Below, piece by piece: positions 1 through 8,611 of a stretch of 64,000 bases of DNA; the first letter of the stretch is position 1, and each line of letters begins with the position of its first letter. The stretch lies in NCBI RefSeq assembly GCF_900129635.1, contig NZ_FSRB01000002.1, positions 772,727-836,726 on the forward strand, in the 5' to 3' direction. This DNA comes from Singulisphaera sp. GP187 (GTDB taxonomy: Bacteria > Planctomycetota > Planctomycetia > Isosphaerales > Isosphaeraceae). The notes beneath the pieces were generated by a model that saw only the letters and a program-made list of their open reading frames with translations, did no database searches and had not been told where the DNA came from. The position numbers and the translations under genes are program-made.

Positions 1-1269
1 GCCAACCTGCCCATCGGTGACCAGCACGAGAATCCGGTCCCGGCCGGTCTCGGCGTGCGTGAGCACCTCGACCGCTTGATTCAGCGGACTCGCCATCTCG
101 GTACCGCCTCGAGCGCTCAGGGCGGCGAGGAACTCGACCGCTCGAAAACGCTGGCGATCGGTCGCCGGGACCAGTCCTTGATCCGGAAACCCAGGGGGAC
201 ATTCGATCTGGTCATCAAAGGCATAAATGTTGAAGCGATCGGCCGCTCCCAACGTGTCGACCATCCGTGCCAGGGCGCGTCGGGCCGTCACCATCTTCCA
301 GCCCTCCATGCTGCCGGAACGGTCGAGCACGAAGATCAAGTCGCGCGGCCCGGCCACCGGGGGAGTGGCGGCCGGAGGGACGATCGTCAGCACAAAGGTT
401 CCCTCGGCATCGACCCGGTTCGGCGTCGAGTCGGGATGAACCGAGAGGGAGGTGTCGATCGATTCGGCGCCGAGCTTGAACCGCAAGATGAAGTCGCGAT
501 TGAGTCGTTCGTCGGTGGTGAGCAGCGTGACGCGGCGATACCCTTGGTCGCCGGCTTCGTTCACGGCGTGGAGGCTCGAACGGAGTTCGCCCACCGACGC
601 GATCGACTCGTGTACGTCGACTGTCAGCGCCAGTTGAACCGGGTTCGGAAAGCCGGGCAGCAGTACGGGGGGCGAGATCCGCGAGGCGTCGGGCACGGCG
701 TCGGTATCGTGGGCGACCCCCTGCCCGGTTGACGGTCCTGGCAAGGGAATCCCGGGAATATAGCGTGGGGCGACCACCAGCGGGAAGCGGAATGTGACCT
801 CGCCGTCAGCGAACGGGAGCGGGCCGGTCAGGGAAAGGTCGATGACCGCCTCTTCTCCCGGCGGCAGGTTGCCCACCCGCAAGGTGAAGACGCCGGGCCG
901 TTCTTCCTCGGCAATGCTCGCCCGGTGCCCGGCCTTGATCGCTTGCTGGTATTCCTTCCGCGCCTGGCCTCGTTCCTCGAGCACCCCTTCGATGACGCGG
1001 CCGGCCACTTCCATCCGGAATCGGGTGACCGCCGCGCGGTCAGGCAGGGGAAAGAGATAAGTGGCCTCGAGTGGTTCGTCGAGGACGTTGACGAAGGTCT
1101 GGCGAACCGAGACCTGGGCCAGCAGGCCGTCGATCCGCCCGCGGACTTCCATGGCCTTCAACGGCAAGAGACCCCGGTCGGATTGTAAGGCGCCGAGGCC
1201 GGCTTCGTCACCGTCCGGCGTGCCCCGTCTCGTCTCGTCGTCGGACAGCAGTGGTAACAAGTCGTTCAT
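1..1269 (-). CDS. VIT and von Willebrand factor A domain protein (C-terminus outside window)
   Basis: Reading leftwards from ATG at 1269, the frame is open to the window edge. The N-terminal ~130 residues match a VIT (inter-alpha-trypsin inhibitor) domain, with a stretch reading VRQTFVNVLDEPLEATYLFP. A vWA domain follows with the MIDAS motif DRSGSM and, at the edge, ILVLVTDGQVG. Such proteins bind partners through a metal-dependent adhesion site; I see no clear signal peptide. The start codon overlaps the stop of the merR-like gene (ATGA, 1266-1269), so the two are translationally coupled. Only about 423 residues are visible; the family usually runs to 700 or more. Confidence 0.88.
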   Translation of the reverse strand, partial: MNDLLPLLSDDETRRGTPDGDEAGLGALQSDRGLLPLKAMEVRGRIDGLLAQVSVRQTFVNVLDEPLEATYLFPLPDRAAVTRFRMEVAGRVIEGVLEERGQARKEYQQAIKAGHRASIAEEERPGVFTLRVGNLPPGEEAVIDLSLTGPLPFADGEVTFRFPLVVAPRYIPGIPLPGPSTGQGVAHDTDAVPDASRISPPVLLPGFPNPVQLALTVDVHESIASVGELRSSLHAVNEAGDQGYRRVTLLTTDERLNRDFILRFKLGAESIDTSLSVHPDSTPNRVDAEGTFVLTIVPPAATPPVAGPRDLIFVLDRSGSMEGWKMVTARRALARMVDTLGAADRFNIYAFDDQIECPPGFPDQGLVPATDRQRFRAVEFLAALSARGGTEMASPLNQAVEVLTHAETGRDRILVLVTDGQVG

Positions 1270-1919
1270 CGATCCCCCGTTCCCTTTCCCGAGGGCGAGC
1301 CGATCAGCCCGCGCTTCGTCAAGAGCCTGAGCAGTGGTCCCGCGGCCTTGCGGATTGCCTCGATATCCTCCGCGACGACGGGACGGATCGGCGTGATCAG
1401 CAACGTCGCCTCCTGTTCGCCGAGCCGGATCCCTTGCAGTGGGGGGGGCGTCTCCATCGCCCGCGCGACGGGGATTTCCTCCGACCTTTTCTCCTTCGCA
1501 AGCGGAGCCGGCGTCTCCTTCCAGAACGCCGAGTCTTCCGCACGGAACGGAGCGGCGGGTTCAGGCCCGCTTGCCGATCCGAGGTTCATGCCGGCCGGCA
1601 ACCGGGCGAGTTGCGCGAGGCCCGCGTCGGTCAGCCCCACGATCTGGCGCTGGACGTCAGCCAGGCTCAGCCCGCGCGCCTGGAGCCGTTTGATGGCCGC
1701 AAGCTGCATCAGGTGCCTCGCCCCATAGTACGCGGTACGCCCGCGGATCTCCGCCGCGCGGTCGATCATGCCGAGTGTCGTGTAATAGCGGATCGTCCGC
1801 CGGTCGGGCACATCCCGCACCCGGTCGTTGGGCGGGCCGTCATAGTCGAATGCCAGCGCCTCGGCCGCTTTTGAGCCGAGTTCGTCGATGGTCCAGAGCG
1901 GTTCGGGGTTCGCCTTCAT
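1266..1919 (-). CDS. MerR-like winged-helix regulator
   Basis: The product is 217 residues from ATG 1919. Residues ~10-85 form a MerR-type DNA-binding head: WTIDELG, then DRRTIRYYTTLGMIDRA, then YGARHLMQLAAIKRLQARG. The remainder is a low-complexity linker plus a short hydrophobic tail with no recognisable ligand-binding cysteines, so the inducer is unknown. I chose ATG 1919 rather than the upstream in-frame start at 1985 because the region just upstream holds a promoter and a perfect dyad. The gene precedes and overlaps the VIT/VWA gene, so it probably controls that operon. A damaged second copy lies at about 5.4-5.7 kb. Confidence 0.82.
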   Translation of the reverse strand: MKANPEPLWTIDELGSKAAEALAFDYDGPPNDRVRDVPDRRTIRYYTTLGMIDRAAEIRGRTAYYGARHLMQLAAIKRLQARGLSLADVQRQIVGLTDAGLAQLARLPAGMNLGSASGPEPAAPFRAEDSAFWKETPAPLAKEKRSEEIPVARAMETPPPLQGIRLGEQEATLLITPIRPVVAEDIEAIRKAAGPLLRLLTKRGLIGSPSGKGTGDR

Positions 1920-1925
1920 GACAGT

Positions 1926-1954
1926 GTTGTACCGTTTCGATGCAACACTGTCAA
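1926..1954 (-). promoter_or_regulatory. Promoter with overlapping dyad operator of the merR-like gene
   Basis: On the minus strand TTGACA (1954-1949) and TACAAC (1931-1926) are separated by 17 bp. A perfect inverted repeat, GACAGTGTTG at 1920-1929 and CAACACTGTC at 1943-1952, covers both boxes. The ATG begins about 7 nt after the -10 box, so the transcript may be leaderless. The pseudogene copy near 5.7 kb keeps the same architecture (TTAACA, 17 bp, TACAAC, then ATG). Autoregulation is inferred. Confidence 0.6.
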
Positions 1955-2180
1955 ATGATTTCGAGAGTACTGGGATGTCCGGCATCTCCTAAGGCGAGCG
2001 AAGCTTCCTGTCTTTTTGGTTTTCTTTCAACGATCCGCAATCGAGCGAAAGAAACCGATGATTTTTGCGGTTTCCGCGACGGGTTTGTTTGCAGGAGCAC
2101 GGTCGGCCCGGCCGTCATTGCCTCGGGTCGGTGCGTCCAGTGCGCGGGCCAGAAGACTGAGGTCCGCGTACGGACGCTCG

Positions 2181-2265
2181 ACCGACTTTTTGTATTCGAT
2201 AGCCCAAGAGGTTGACGAACACCCCAAAATTACGGGCCCTTAGCCTTCAAAAACGAAAAGTCGGT
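2181..2265. repeat. 10-bp inverted repeat in the gap 1986-2265
   Basis: ACCGACTTTT at 2181-2190 is repeated in inverse orientation as AAAAGTCGGT at 2256-2265, directly beside the stop of the GbsR-like gene. The rest of the gap has no convincing gene. The repeat could mark one end of the foreign block or act as a transcription terminator. Confidence 0.35.
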
Positions 2266-3015
2266 CTAGTGGTCCGATGTCCGCCGCTCTAACAGCACCT
2301 TTCGCCAGCGCTCTGCTGCCTGGACCATGTCGCGGCCAACATGGTCGAGAAACTGCGCCATATCCTGCAGTCGGGCACCGGCGGGCGTGTCGAGGCCAAG
2401 GATGTCGGCACCCTGCTGGGCCAAATCGGACAGCAGGGCATTGATCCGAGCACTGGCCAACCAGGACTGGAACCAGACCTCGTCGTCGATGGTGTACTCC
2501 TCGTGCCGTTGCATGGGCCTTCGTTCACGCCTGGCCAGCTTCTGCTCTTCGAGCTGACCGATGGCCTTGGAGATTGACGCCGGGCTGACTTGCAATCGCT
2601 GGACGAGGTCGGCAGCGGTGAGGCTACCGTCAGTAGTCACGAGGCAGGCAAGCACCCTGGCTGTCATCCGCGGGAGTCCCGACAGGACCAATAGCGCAGC
2701 GCACTGTTCCTCAAAACCGTGCAGCGCTCTGAGATCGCGCCTATGGCCGACCGGTGGCGTCGGAGGCAGTGCCCACTTGCTCCGGTGAGCGCGCTGCTTG
2801 GACGCGCGGTGTGCCGGATCGGCCTGGTAGCCGTCGGGTCCGCCGTTGCGCGTGACTTCTCGGCTAATTGTTGACGTCGGACGCGCGAGGCGCCGCGCGA
2901 TCTCGGCGTAGGTGAGTTGTTCCTTCAGTCCCGCAGCGATTTGTTCGCGGTCCCCGTCGGTCAACCGGCCTCCTGGCATCCTTGTCTTGCTCCCGTTGTC
3001 ACCTGGTCTCGCCAC
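2266..3015 (-). CDS. GbsR/MarR-type regulator with N-terminal HTH_38-like domain
   Basis: This is a 249-residue protein. Residues ~15-60 resemble the IS30-type helix-turn-helix (LTYAEIARRLARPTSTISRE). Residues ~100-175 form a MarR/GbsR winged helix (SLTAADLVQRLQVSPASISK, then IGQLEEQKLARRERRP). The C-terminal third is probably helical dimerisation. It is divergent from the truncated MFS gene, and regulator plus pump pairs usually have the regulator repressing the pump. An alternative start is MPGGRL, 12 codons further in. The family assignment is firm; the ligand is unknown. Confidence 0.82.
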   Translation of the reverse strand: MARPGDNGSKTRMPGGRLTDGDREQIAAGLKEQLTYAEIARRLARPTSTISREVTRNGGPDGYQADPAHRASKQRAHRSKWALPPTPPVGHRRDLRALHGFEEQCAALLVLSGLPRMTARVLACLVTTDGSLTAADLVQRLQVSPASISKAIGQLEEQKLARRERRPMQRHEEYTIDDEVWFQSWLASARINALLSDLAQQGADILGLDTPAGARLQDMAQFLDHVGRDMVQAAERWRKVLLERRTSDH

Positions 3016-3060
3016 GCCCGGCCTCGGCCGCGCTTGGTCAGTGTTGCATTCACACGCATC

Positions 3061-3157
3061 TCATTGCAACGTACGCATGAGCGATCGTTGCGTTCACCAT
3101 CACTGTCATTGCAATAATACCATGATTGTCAATGGAATAGCCTGATTTGTCATTGAC
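3061..3157. promoter_or_regulatory. Candidate divergent operator region between regulator and MFS remnant
   Basis: TCATTGCAA occurs at 3061-3069 and again at 3106-3114. A dyad GTCAATG (3128-3134) / CATTGAC (3151-3157) lies closer to the MFS remnant. The stretch is more A/T-rich than the surroundings. These are plausible regulator sites, but no promoter can be called with confidence. Confidence 0.3.
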
Positions 3158-3379
3158 GATTTCGAGAACGCAACATAGCATTTGCGAAAAGAGAAACGTG
3201 ATGTGGGCGAATGGGGCCGTCGCTGCTGGTGCAGTTAGCCCGCCCCCGGAAGGAGTTATGATGGGATTTATCGCCTTTGCAGCGCCCATGGACGTGACGG
3301 CTTGACCGCTGGCACCAGACCTTGTACGCGGCGTCATATTGCTGGCCATCGCTCTGGCGCACGCATCGGCAGCGAGCCA

Positions 3380-3943
3380 ATGCTCGGCGTTCTGAACGCA
3401 ACCTTAAGCATCGGTGGACTGGTCGGCGCTTTGCTGATCGGGGCATGGGGCGGTTTCAGGCGTCGTATCGATACGATCATCCTCGCCATGGTACTGGTCT
3501 CAGTCGCAATCGTATTTTTTGGAACAAGACAGTCGCTCGCTGTGATGGGCGCGGCTCTCTTTTTTGCGATGTTGGGAGTCGCCGTTGCCAATGCCACCGC
3601 CATGACTCTGCTTCAAAGCAAAATCCCGGGCGATATGCAGGGGCGCGTCTTCGCAATTTTCACTCAGCTAACACTCTTACTTATGCCATGGGGCTATCTT
3701 CTGGTCGGTCTGCTGGCTGACCAGGTTTTTACTCCATGGGCGAATTCCACCGCTTGGAGAGAAGGTCCAATTGGGATTCAGTTCGGCGTCGGCACGGCCG
3801 GCGGAATGGGCGGATTGTTCGCCATCAGTGCGGTTTTGGCGTTGCTTGCCACATTGCTCGCGTATGCATTACCGTCTGTGCGTCATCTCGATGCGATGCT
3901 GACGACTTGTGACGGCGCCACTGAACGAACTCTGGCAGATTAA
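3380..3943 (+). pseudogene. MFS transporter, C-terminal half only
   Basis: From ATG 3380 about 187 residues match the second half of an MFS_3-type exporter: LSIGGLVGALLIGAWGGFRR, later KIPGDMQGRVFAIFTQ, with about five further hydrophobic segments. Intact members have roughly 400-430 residues and 12 TM helices. Upstream in the same frame the translation is not membrane-like, and an alternative frame is interrupted by stops, so the first half is missing. It ends 12 nt before the glycosyltransferase ATG and shares its A/T-richer composition. It is probably non-functional. Confidence 0.72.
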
Positions 3944-3955
3944 GGAGACGAATTC

Positions 3956-5197
3956 ATGCGTATCGTGATGATTGCGACGGGATCATGGGGTGACGTGCGC
4001 CCGAACGTTGTTTTGGGGCAAGCGCTTCAAAGAGTTGGTTATGAAGTATTGTTGGTGGCGGCGGAGGAATTCCGAGAATGGGTCGAAGGGCGCGGCGTCC
4101 TTTTCGCTGGTCTTAGTTTCAATATGAAGGCGATGCTTGATGCGCAAGTGAACAGTATTGGTCTGTTGAAGAAGCTGCATTTGATGCGTGAAATGACGCA
4201 AACGACAGTGCAAATGGGCAAAGAAACCGCCGATGTTGTTCGCGAGGGCGATGCTGTCTTGGTGAATGAAGGTGTTTTGGCGCTGGTAAGTGGCATCCTT
4301 GAAAAAAAGAAGGTTCGCTTCATTCACATCAACTTGCAACCTTGGGTTCCGACCTCTGAATTTTCGGGAATGGCACCCTTACCGCCAGCCTGGTTGCCGA
4401 TTCAGGAAGGGACCTACAATCTTTGGTCAGGTGCCCTTGTGCGGCGCGGCCAATGGTTGGCGATGGGTAAAATCGGTAACCGCCTTCGCACCGATTTTCT
4501 TGGCATGCCTAAACAGACCTGGGCCAAACATCATGCCATGCTCGAATCCACGCCATCTTTGCTGTTGGTCAGCCCCCAGGTTCTCCAGCCCCCTGCGGAC
4601 TGGCGGCCGCAAAATCGCGTAACTGGATATCTATTTGATGATGACAGCGGATGGGAGCCGCCTCAAAATTTGCTCGATTTCATGGCGGAAGGCGAAAAGC
4701 CGGTTTTTATCGGCTTCGGCAGCATGCGCGAACGCAAGCCTGAGGACACCACCCGCCTTTTTCTTGATGCCGCAAAGCAGGCGGGAAAGCGAACCATCTT
4801 GCTCAGTGGCTGGGCCGGGATTGGAACGTCCAACCTGCCAAAGAATGTTTTTCTACTCAAATATGCTCCACAGAGCTGGCTTTTTCCACGCATGGCAGCG
4901 GTGGTTCATCACGGTGGCGCGGGGACAACCGCTGCCGGACTGAGGGCAGGTGTGCCGTCATTGGTTGTGCCGGTTATGTCTGATCAACCCTTCTGGGGGC
5001 GGCGAGTTCATCAACTCGGTGCAGGCACCGAACCGATCCCCCGCCCGAAACTGACCGCCAGTAATCTTGCGGCGGCGATTATAGAAGCAACAACCAATCG
5101 CGCCATGCAGGAGAAGGCCGTGGAACTGGGGACGAAAATCAGAGCGGAGGATGGCGTAAGCCAAGCGGTGAGCGCAGTCAGGGAATTCCTCGGTTAA
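3956..5197 (+). CDS. GT1/MGT-type nucleotide-sugar glycosyltransferase
   Basis: This 413-residue protein has the layout of UGT-like (MurG/sterol/macrolide) glycosyltransferases. The N-terminal Rossmann domain begins MRIVMIATGSWGDVRPNVVL. The C-terminal nucleotide-sugar site reads VVHHGGAGTTAAGLRAGVPS, then PVMSDQPFWGRRV. It should move a hexose from an NDP-sugar to a small hydrophobic acceptor in the cytoplasm. The RBS AAGGAG lies 7-8 nt before the ATG. The gene is visibly A/T-richer than the flanking planctomycete genes, with different codon use, which suggests transfer together with the upstream pump remnant. The acceptor cannot be read from the sequence. Confidence 0.88.
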   Translation: MRIVMIATGSWGDVRPNVVLGQALQRVGYEVLLVAAEEFREWVEGRGVLFAGLSFNMKAMLDAQVNSIGLLKKLHLMREMTQTTVQMGKETADVVREGDAVLVNEGVLALVSGILEKKKVRFIHINLQPWVPTSEFSGMAPLPPAWLPIQEGTYNLWSGALVRRGQWLAMGKIGNRLRTDFLGMPKQTWAKHHAMLESTPSLLLVSPQVLQPPADWRPQNRVTGYLFDDDSGWEPPQNLLDFMAEGEKPVFIGFGSMRERKPEDTTRLFLDAAKQAGKRTILLSGWAGIGTSNLPKNVFLLKYAPQSWLFPRMAAVVHHGGAGTTAAGLRAGVPSLVVPVMSDQPFWGRRVHQLGAGTEPIPRPKLTASNLAAAIIEATTNRAMQEKAVELGTKIRAEDGVSQAVSAVREFLG

Positions 5198-5270
5198 ACG
5201 CAGCAAACCCGAATCATAAAAACTCTCAGGCTCGCAATCCTTGCGGTTTTGGGACCAGATTGAATTCCCA

Positions 5271-5392
5271 GGGCGGTTCGAGTGCCTCCCCGGGCTCCGC
5301 TCTCTGAGGCTGCGGGATTGCCTCATCACCGACGCCGGCCTCCCCCCCGATCGGGAAAATGCGTGGCCTCGAAGAACTGGACGATCCACCAT
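5271..5392 (+). pseudogene. Leucine-rich-repeat gene fragment
   Basis: A short plus-strand stretch translates as LPGLRSLRLRDCLITDAGL, the planctomycete LRR consensus. A neighbouring frame continues with MRGLEELDD, also LRR-like, implying a frameshift. No start or stop context survives. It sits exactly between the glycosyltransferase and the broken merR copy, so it looks like debris at the junction. Confidence 0.4.
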
Positions 5393-5697
5393 GCCGGCCG
5401 GCAGCCGGGCGAGTTGCGCGAGGCCCGCGTCGGCCAGGCTCAGCCCGCGCGCCTGGAGCCGTTTGATGGCCGCAAGCTGCATCAGGTGCCTCGCCCCATA
5501 GCATAGTACGCAGTACGCCCGCGGATCTCCGCCGCGCGGTCGATCATGCCGAGTGTCGTGTAATAGCGGATCGTCCGCCGGTCGGGCACATCCCGCACCC
5601 GGTCGTTGGGCGGGCCGTCATAGTCGAATGCCAGCGCCTCGGCCGCTTCTGAGCCGAGTTCGTCGATAGTCCAGAGCGGTTCTTGGCTCCTTGTCAT
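5393..5697 (-). pseudogene. Broken second copy of the merR-like gene
   Basis: From ATG 5697 the translation reads MTRSQEPLWTIDELGSEAAE and follows the 1266-1919 protein almost residue for residue. Three lesions are visible. A 5-bp CATAG duplication near 5500 shifts the frame. A 30-bp in-frame loss removes the segment after LSLAD. Homology stops after LPAGM near 5393. The promoter-like block upstream is retained. The copy has the same orientation as the intact gene, so the two form a direct duplication around the foreign block. Confidence 0.82.
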
Positions 5698-5809
5698 AAC
5701 ACTGTTGTACGAGGACAATGTGACACTGTTAAATTGATTGTCGACTCAAACGGGCCTTGCCATCGAGCTTTGCCGCCTGGGTTGTGGCTTTCACTGGCTG
5801 GCGGCCCGG

Positions 5810-6517
5810 TCAGAACTGGGCGAGGTGCTTCAGCACGGTGGCCCAGAGCAAGTTGGCGAGCCAGAGACTCCCCAGGCCGAGTCCGAGGGTTTCTCTCCAT
5901 CCCTGTGTGGGTTTCCAACGGCCCGCGAGGACGAGCAGACCCCAGGCCGCGGCGATTGCGGTCCCGACGCACAGGGCGTTGTTTTCCCAGAGGCTGGGGA
6001 ACGGCTCGGGGTTGAAGCCATAGGGGGACAGATCGAAGCGGCGAACCACAAATTCTTGGAAGAGGCCGCCGCTCGAGAGCACGAAGCCGACCGCCGCGGC
6101 GATTCGTCCGGGCCCCCATCGAACCCGCCGCATGCCGGGCATGTTCGGTCGTGGCCGGATGGCCACGAACCCAACGCCCAGCCCCACAATGGTCAGGAAC
6201 GGCAAGCCCGTTTCCCTCGCTCGGGCACAAAGTCTCCATCCTTCGATCACTGCCGGGATTCGGTTGATCGTGGTCAAGGGCGAGTGCGGGAAGGCCTTGG
6301 CATATTCCTCTCGGCGAGTCTCGACGTGATGACCGGGAATCGTTTTTAACGAATGGATGGCAGAGGGCCTTGAATTCTGCTGCGGTGCGATGAAACCGAA
6401 GGCCGTTTGGAGGTCCGTTGCGTCGCGAGTCGCGACCCAGGCCCCTGTCACCAGGCACGCTACGAGCACCATGAGATCGAGGCGAGGAACCGCGCGTGGG
6501 GGGGCGGATGGAATCAT
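5810..6517 (-). CDS. Hypothetical membrane protein
   Basis: This 235-residue protein starts at ATG 6517, which overlaps the stop of the upstream gene (6514-6517). An N-terminal TM segment (VLVACLVTGAWVATRD) is followed by a soluble loop of ~60 residues and four more hydrophobic segments (for example PFLTIVGLGVGFVAIRPRP). I recognise no family. Length, composition and the overlapping start suggest it forms an operon with the similar protein upstream. The function is unknown. Confidence 0.65.
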   Translation of the reverse strand: MIPSAPPRAVPRLDLMVLVACLVTGAWVATRDATDLQTAFGFIAPQQNSRPSAIHSLKTIPGHHVETRREEYAKAFPHSPLTTINRIPAVIEGWRLCARARETGLPFLTIVGLGVGFVAIRPRPNMPGMRRVRWGPGRIAAAVGFVLSSGGLFQEFVVRRFDLSPYGFNPEPFPSLWENNALCVGTAIAAAWGLLVLAGRWKPTQGWRETLGLGLGSLWLANLLWATVLKHLAQF

Positions 6518-7095
6518 GACCAGGCCCTGGAAATGAGATTGCCGAGAATCACCGCCCAGCGGATGCCTTCGATTTCGCCGAGCACGAACTCGAGGAGCCA
6601 GCAAACCCCAAGGAGGCGGCCGAGCCGATCGATCAGGCCTCGTTCGGCACGCCAGTGCCCGCTGAGGTAAAGAGCGAGCCACGCCCCCGCCACGGCGGGG
6701 CCGCAATAGGGCCAGGGACCCCAGAAGACTTCCACTTCCAAAGTGCCGAATTTGAATACCGTTGCACAGTACGATGTGATTGTGGAAATCGCTTTGATCG
6801 CCATACCGGCAAGTGCCGCAACGCAGGCGGCCAGGCCAGGCTGTCGCCAAAGTCGGCGGCGACCGGGCCGAGGCGGGCGAAATCGGATCAAAATCAAGGC
6901 GAATGAAAGGATGATGAGGAAGAGCCCGATCTCATCGTGCAGGAGGGGGAGCAGACGGTGGTGGTCGAGGTACCAGAAGTGTGTCCCCATCCGCCTCGAA
7001 GTCAGGTGGCGGATCGCTGTGAGCCATACGGCTGGGACGGCGACGAGGATCATTCCGTCAAGTAACGCAAATTTTCGGCTGACATGTCCCTGCAT
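6514..7095 (-). CDS. Hypothetical multi-pass membrane protein
   Basis: This 193-residue protein from ATG 7095 has about five TM segments, including LDGMILVAVPAVWLTAIRHL, IGLFLIILSFALILIRF and AVAGAWLALYLSG. Its last codons overlap the next gene, so the two are probably co-translated and may act together in the membrane. No known domain is visible. An alternative start lies 11 codons upstream. Confidence 0.65.
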   Translation of the reverse strand: MQGHVSRKFALLDGMILVAVPAVWLTAIRHLTSRRMGTHFWYLDHHRLLPLLHDEIGLFLIILSFALILIRFRPPRPGRRRLWRQPGLAACVAALAGMAIKAISTITSYCATVFKFGTLEVEVFWGPWPYCGPAVAGAWLALYLSGHWRAERGLIDRLGRLLGVCWLLEFVLGEIEGIRWAVILGNLISRAWS

Positions 7096-7186
7096 GGCGG
7101 TTGCCTTGGGAATGACTGAGATCCGCACTCGGCGGAGGGGGGGCCGGAGGATCGAACGGGTGCTGAAGCCCGTTGGGTCGGGTCGA

Positions 7187-7225
7187 CTTCAGCCTGCCGT
7201 CGCTCGGGAAGGCGGCAGGCTGAAG
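7187..7225. repeat. 13-bp perfect inverted repeat
   Basis: CTTCAGCCTGCCG at 7187-7199 pairs perfectly with 7213-7225, leaving a 13-nt loop. It lies in the spacer 7096-7367, where no gene is seen. It may be a terminator or a dispersed palindromic element. Confidence 0.55.
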
Positions 7226-7271
7226 CGGACCTCGCGGTTCACCTCGATTGCATCTTCGGATTCTCTCTGGG

Positions 7272-7326
7272 TTGGACTCAACCCGTGAGCGGAGGCCTGG
7301 GTTTTTGGCTCACAGGTTGAGCCCAA
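7272..7326 (-). terminator. Hairpin downstream of the thiolase gene
   Basis: Arms at 7272-7290 and 7308-7326 match at 17 of 19 positions around a 17-nt loop. The hairpin begins about 40 nt after the thiolase stop. There is no long U-run, so termination is inferred. Confidence 0.5.
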
Positions 7327-7367
7327 TCCGTGGCACCCGGCGCCGCCCGCTATTCAAAGGTAGATGC

Positions 7368-8531
7368 TTAACTTTCACACGCCTCGAAGATGGTGGCGAC
7401 CCCCTGCCCTTGGCCGACGCACATGGTGGCCAGGCCGTACTTCGCCCCTTGGTCGCGCATCCGGTGCAGGAGCGTGGTGACGATCCGCGCGCCGCTGGCG
7501 CCGAGCGGGTGGCCGATGGCGATCGCGCCGCCGCGTGTGTTCACCTTGGACTCATCGATCCCCAGGAGCTTCATGCAGGCCAGCGCCTGGACGGCGAACG
7601 CCTCGTTGAGCTCGATGCAATCGATGTCGGCCAGGCTCAGCCCCGCGCGGGCCAGGGCCTTCTTGACCGCCGGGACCGGGCCGATGCCCATTTCGGCGGG
7701 ATCGACGCCGACGGCCGCCATTGCACGCACCTTGGCGATCGGCTTCAGGCCGAGCTCGCGGCACTTCGCTTCGGACATGATGAGCAGAGCCGCCGCCCCC
7801 ACGTTGATCGGCGAGCTGTTCCCCGCTGTCACCGAACCCCCTTCGGGGTTGAACGCCGGGGGAAGTGCGGACAAGGCTTCGAGCGAGGTCTCGCGGCGGA
7901 TGCACTGGTCGCCCGTCAGGAGGATTTTGCGCCCTGAGTCGTCGCGGCCCCAGGTGGGAACGACCTCGGTCTTGAACTCGCCCCGGTCGGTGGCGGCGGC
8001 GGCGAGCTGGTGGCTCCGCAGGGCGAATTCATCCTGCTGTTGCCGAGGGATCCGGTACTTGAGGGCGAGGTACTCGGCGGTCAGGCCCATTTGCATGACC
8101 CCCTCACCGTTGTGGCGCAAAATGCCGGGATAAGGATTGTAGTCCTTGCTCATGGGCACATGTTCCATGTGCTCCACACCACCGGCGATTTGCACGTCGT
8201 CGCACTCGGCGGCGATGTTCATGGCCGCGTCGTTGATCGCCTGCAAGCTCGAGGCGCAGTTGCGGTTGATCGTCACCCCGGCCGTTTCGATCGGCAGGCC
8301 CGCGGCCAGGGCGGCGATCCGGGCGATGTCAAACCCCTGCTCCCCTTGCTGTTGGACGCAGCCGAAGCGAACGTCCTCGATCAGTTTCGGGTCGATGCCG
8401 GTCCGTTGCACCACGGCTCTGATCGCGTGGGCGGCCAGGTCTTCAGAGCGGACATCGCGAAAGATTCCCTTGTCCGCCGAAGCCCGCCCTACCGGCGTTC
8501 GCACGGCATCGACGATGACCGCGTGTCTCAT
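7368..8531 (-). CDS. fadA: Acetyl-CoA C-acyltransferase (3-ketoacyl-CoA thiolase)
   Basis: This 387-residue protein performs the last step of beta-oxidation, thiolytic cleavage of 3-ketoacyl-CoA. All thiolase signatures are present: nucleophilic Cys92 in NRNCASSLQA, the His341 loop in GGAIAIGHPLGASGAR, and the second catalytic Cys371 in MCVGQGQG. Length is normal for the family. It is the downstream partner of the fadB-like gene (80-bp gap) on the same strand. A biosynthetic acetyl-CoA acetyltransferase is the main alternative, but the context favours degradation. Confidence 0.93.
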   Translation of the reverse strand: MRHAVIVDAVRTPVGRASADKGIFRDVRSEDLAAHAIRAVVQRTGIDPKLIEDVRFGCVQQQGEQGFDIARIAALAAGLPIETAGVTINRNCASSLQAINDAAMNIAAECDDVQIAGGVEHMEHVPMSKDYNPYPGILRHNGEGVMQMGLTAEYLALKYRIPRQQQDEFALRSHQLAAAATDRGEFKTEVVPTWGRDDSGRKILLTGDQCIRRETSLEALSALPPAFNPEGGSVTAGNSSPINVGAAALLIMSEAKCRELGLKPIAKVRAMAAVGVDPAEMGIGPVPAVKKALARAGLSLADIDCIELNEAFAVQALACMKLLGIDESKVNTRGGAIAIGHPLGASGARIVTTLLHRMRDQGAKYGLATMCVGQGQGVATIFEACES

Positions 8532-8611
8532 CGGTTGGTCCTTTGTTCCTGGATCCGTGTCTTCAATAAAGTCTCGTAATATCTTTGGACGAAAACCGTT
8601 GGCTTTGGCGC

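Noticed and set aside
55..1330. Plus-strand reading frames across the first 1.3 kb
   Set aside because: They are shadows of the minus-strand VIT/VWA gene, which has clear domains.
2027..2227. 66-residue minus-strand frame upstream of the merR-like gene
   Set aside because: No ATG, no ribosome site, no domain character; it lies inside an inverted-repeat region.
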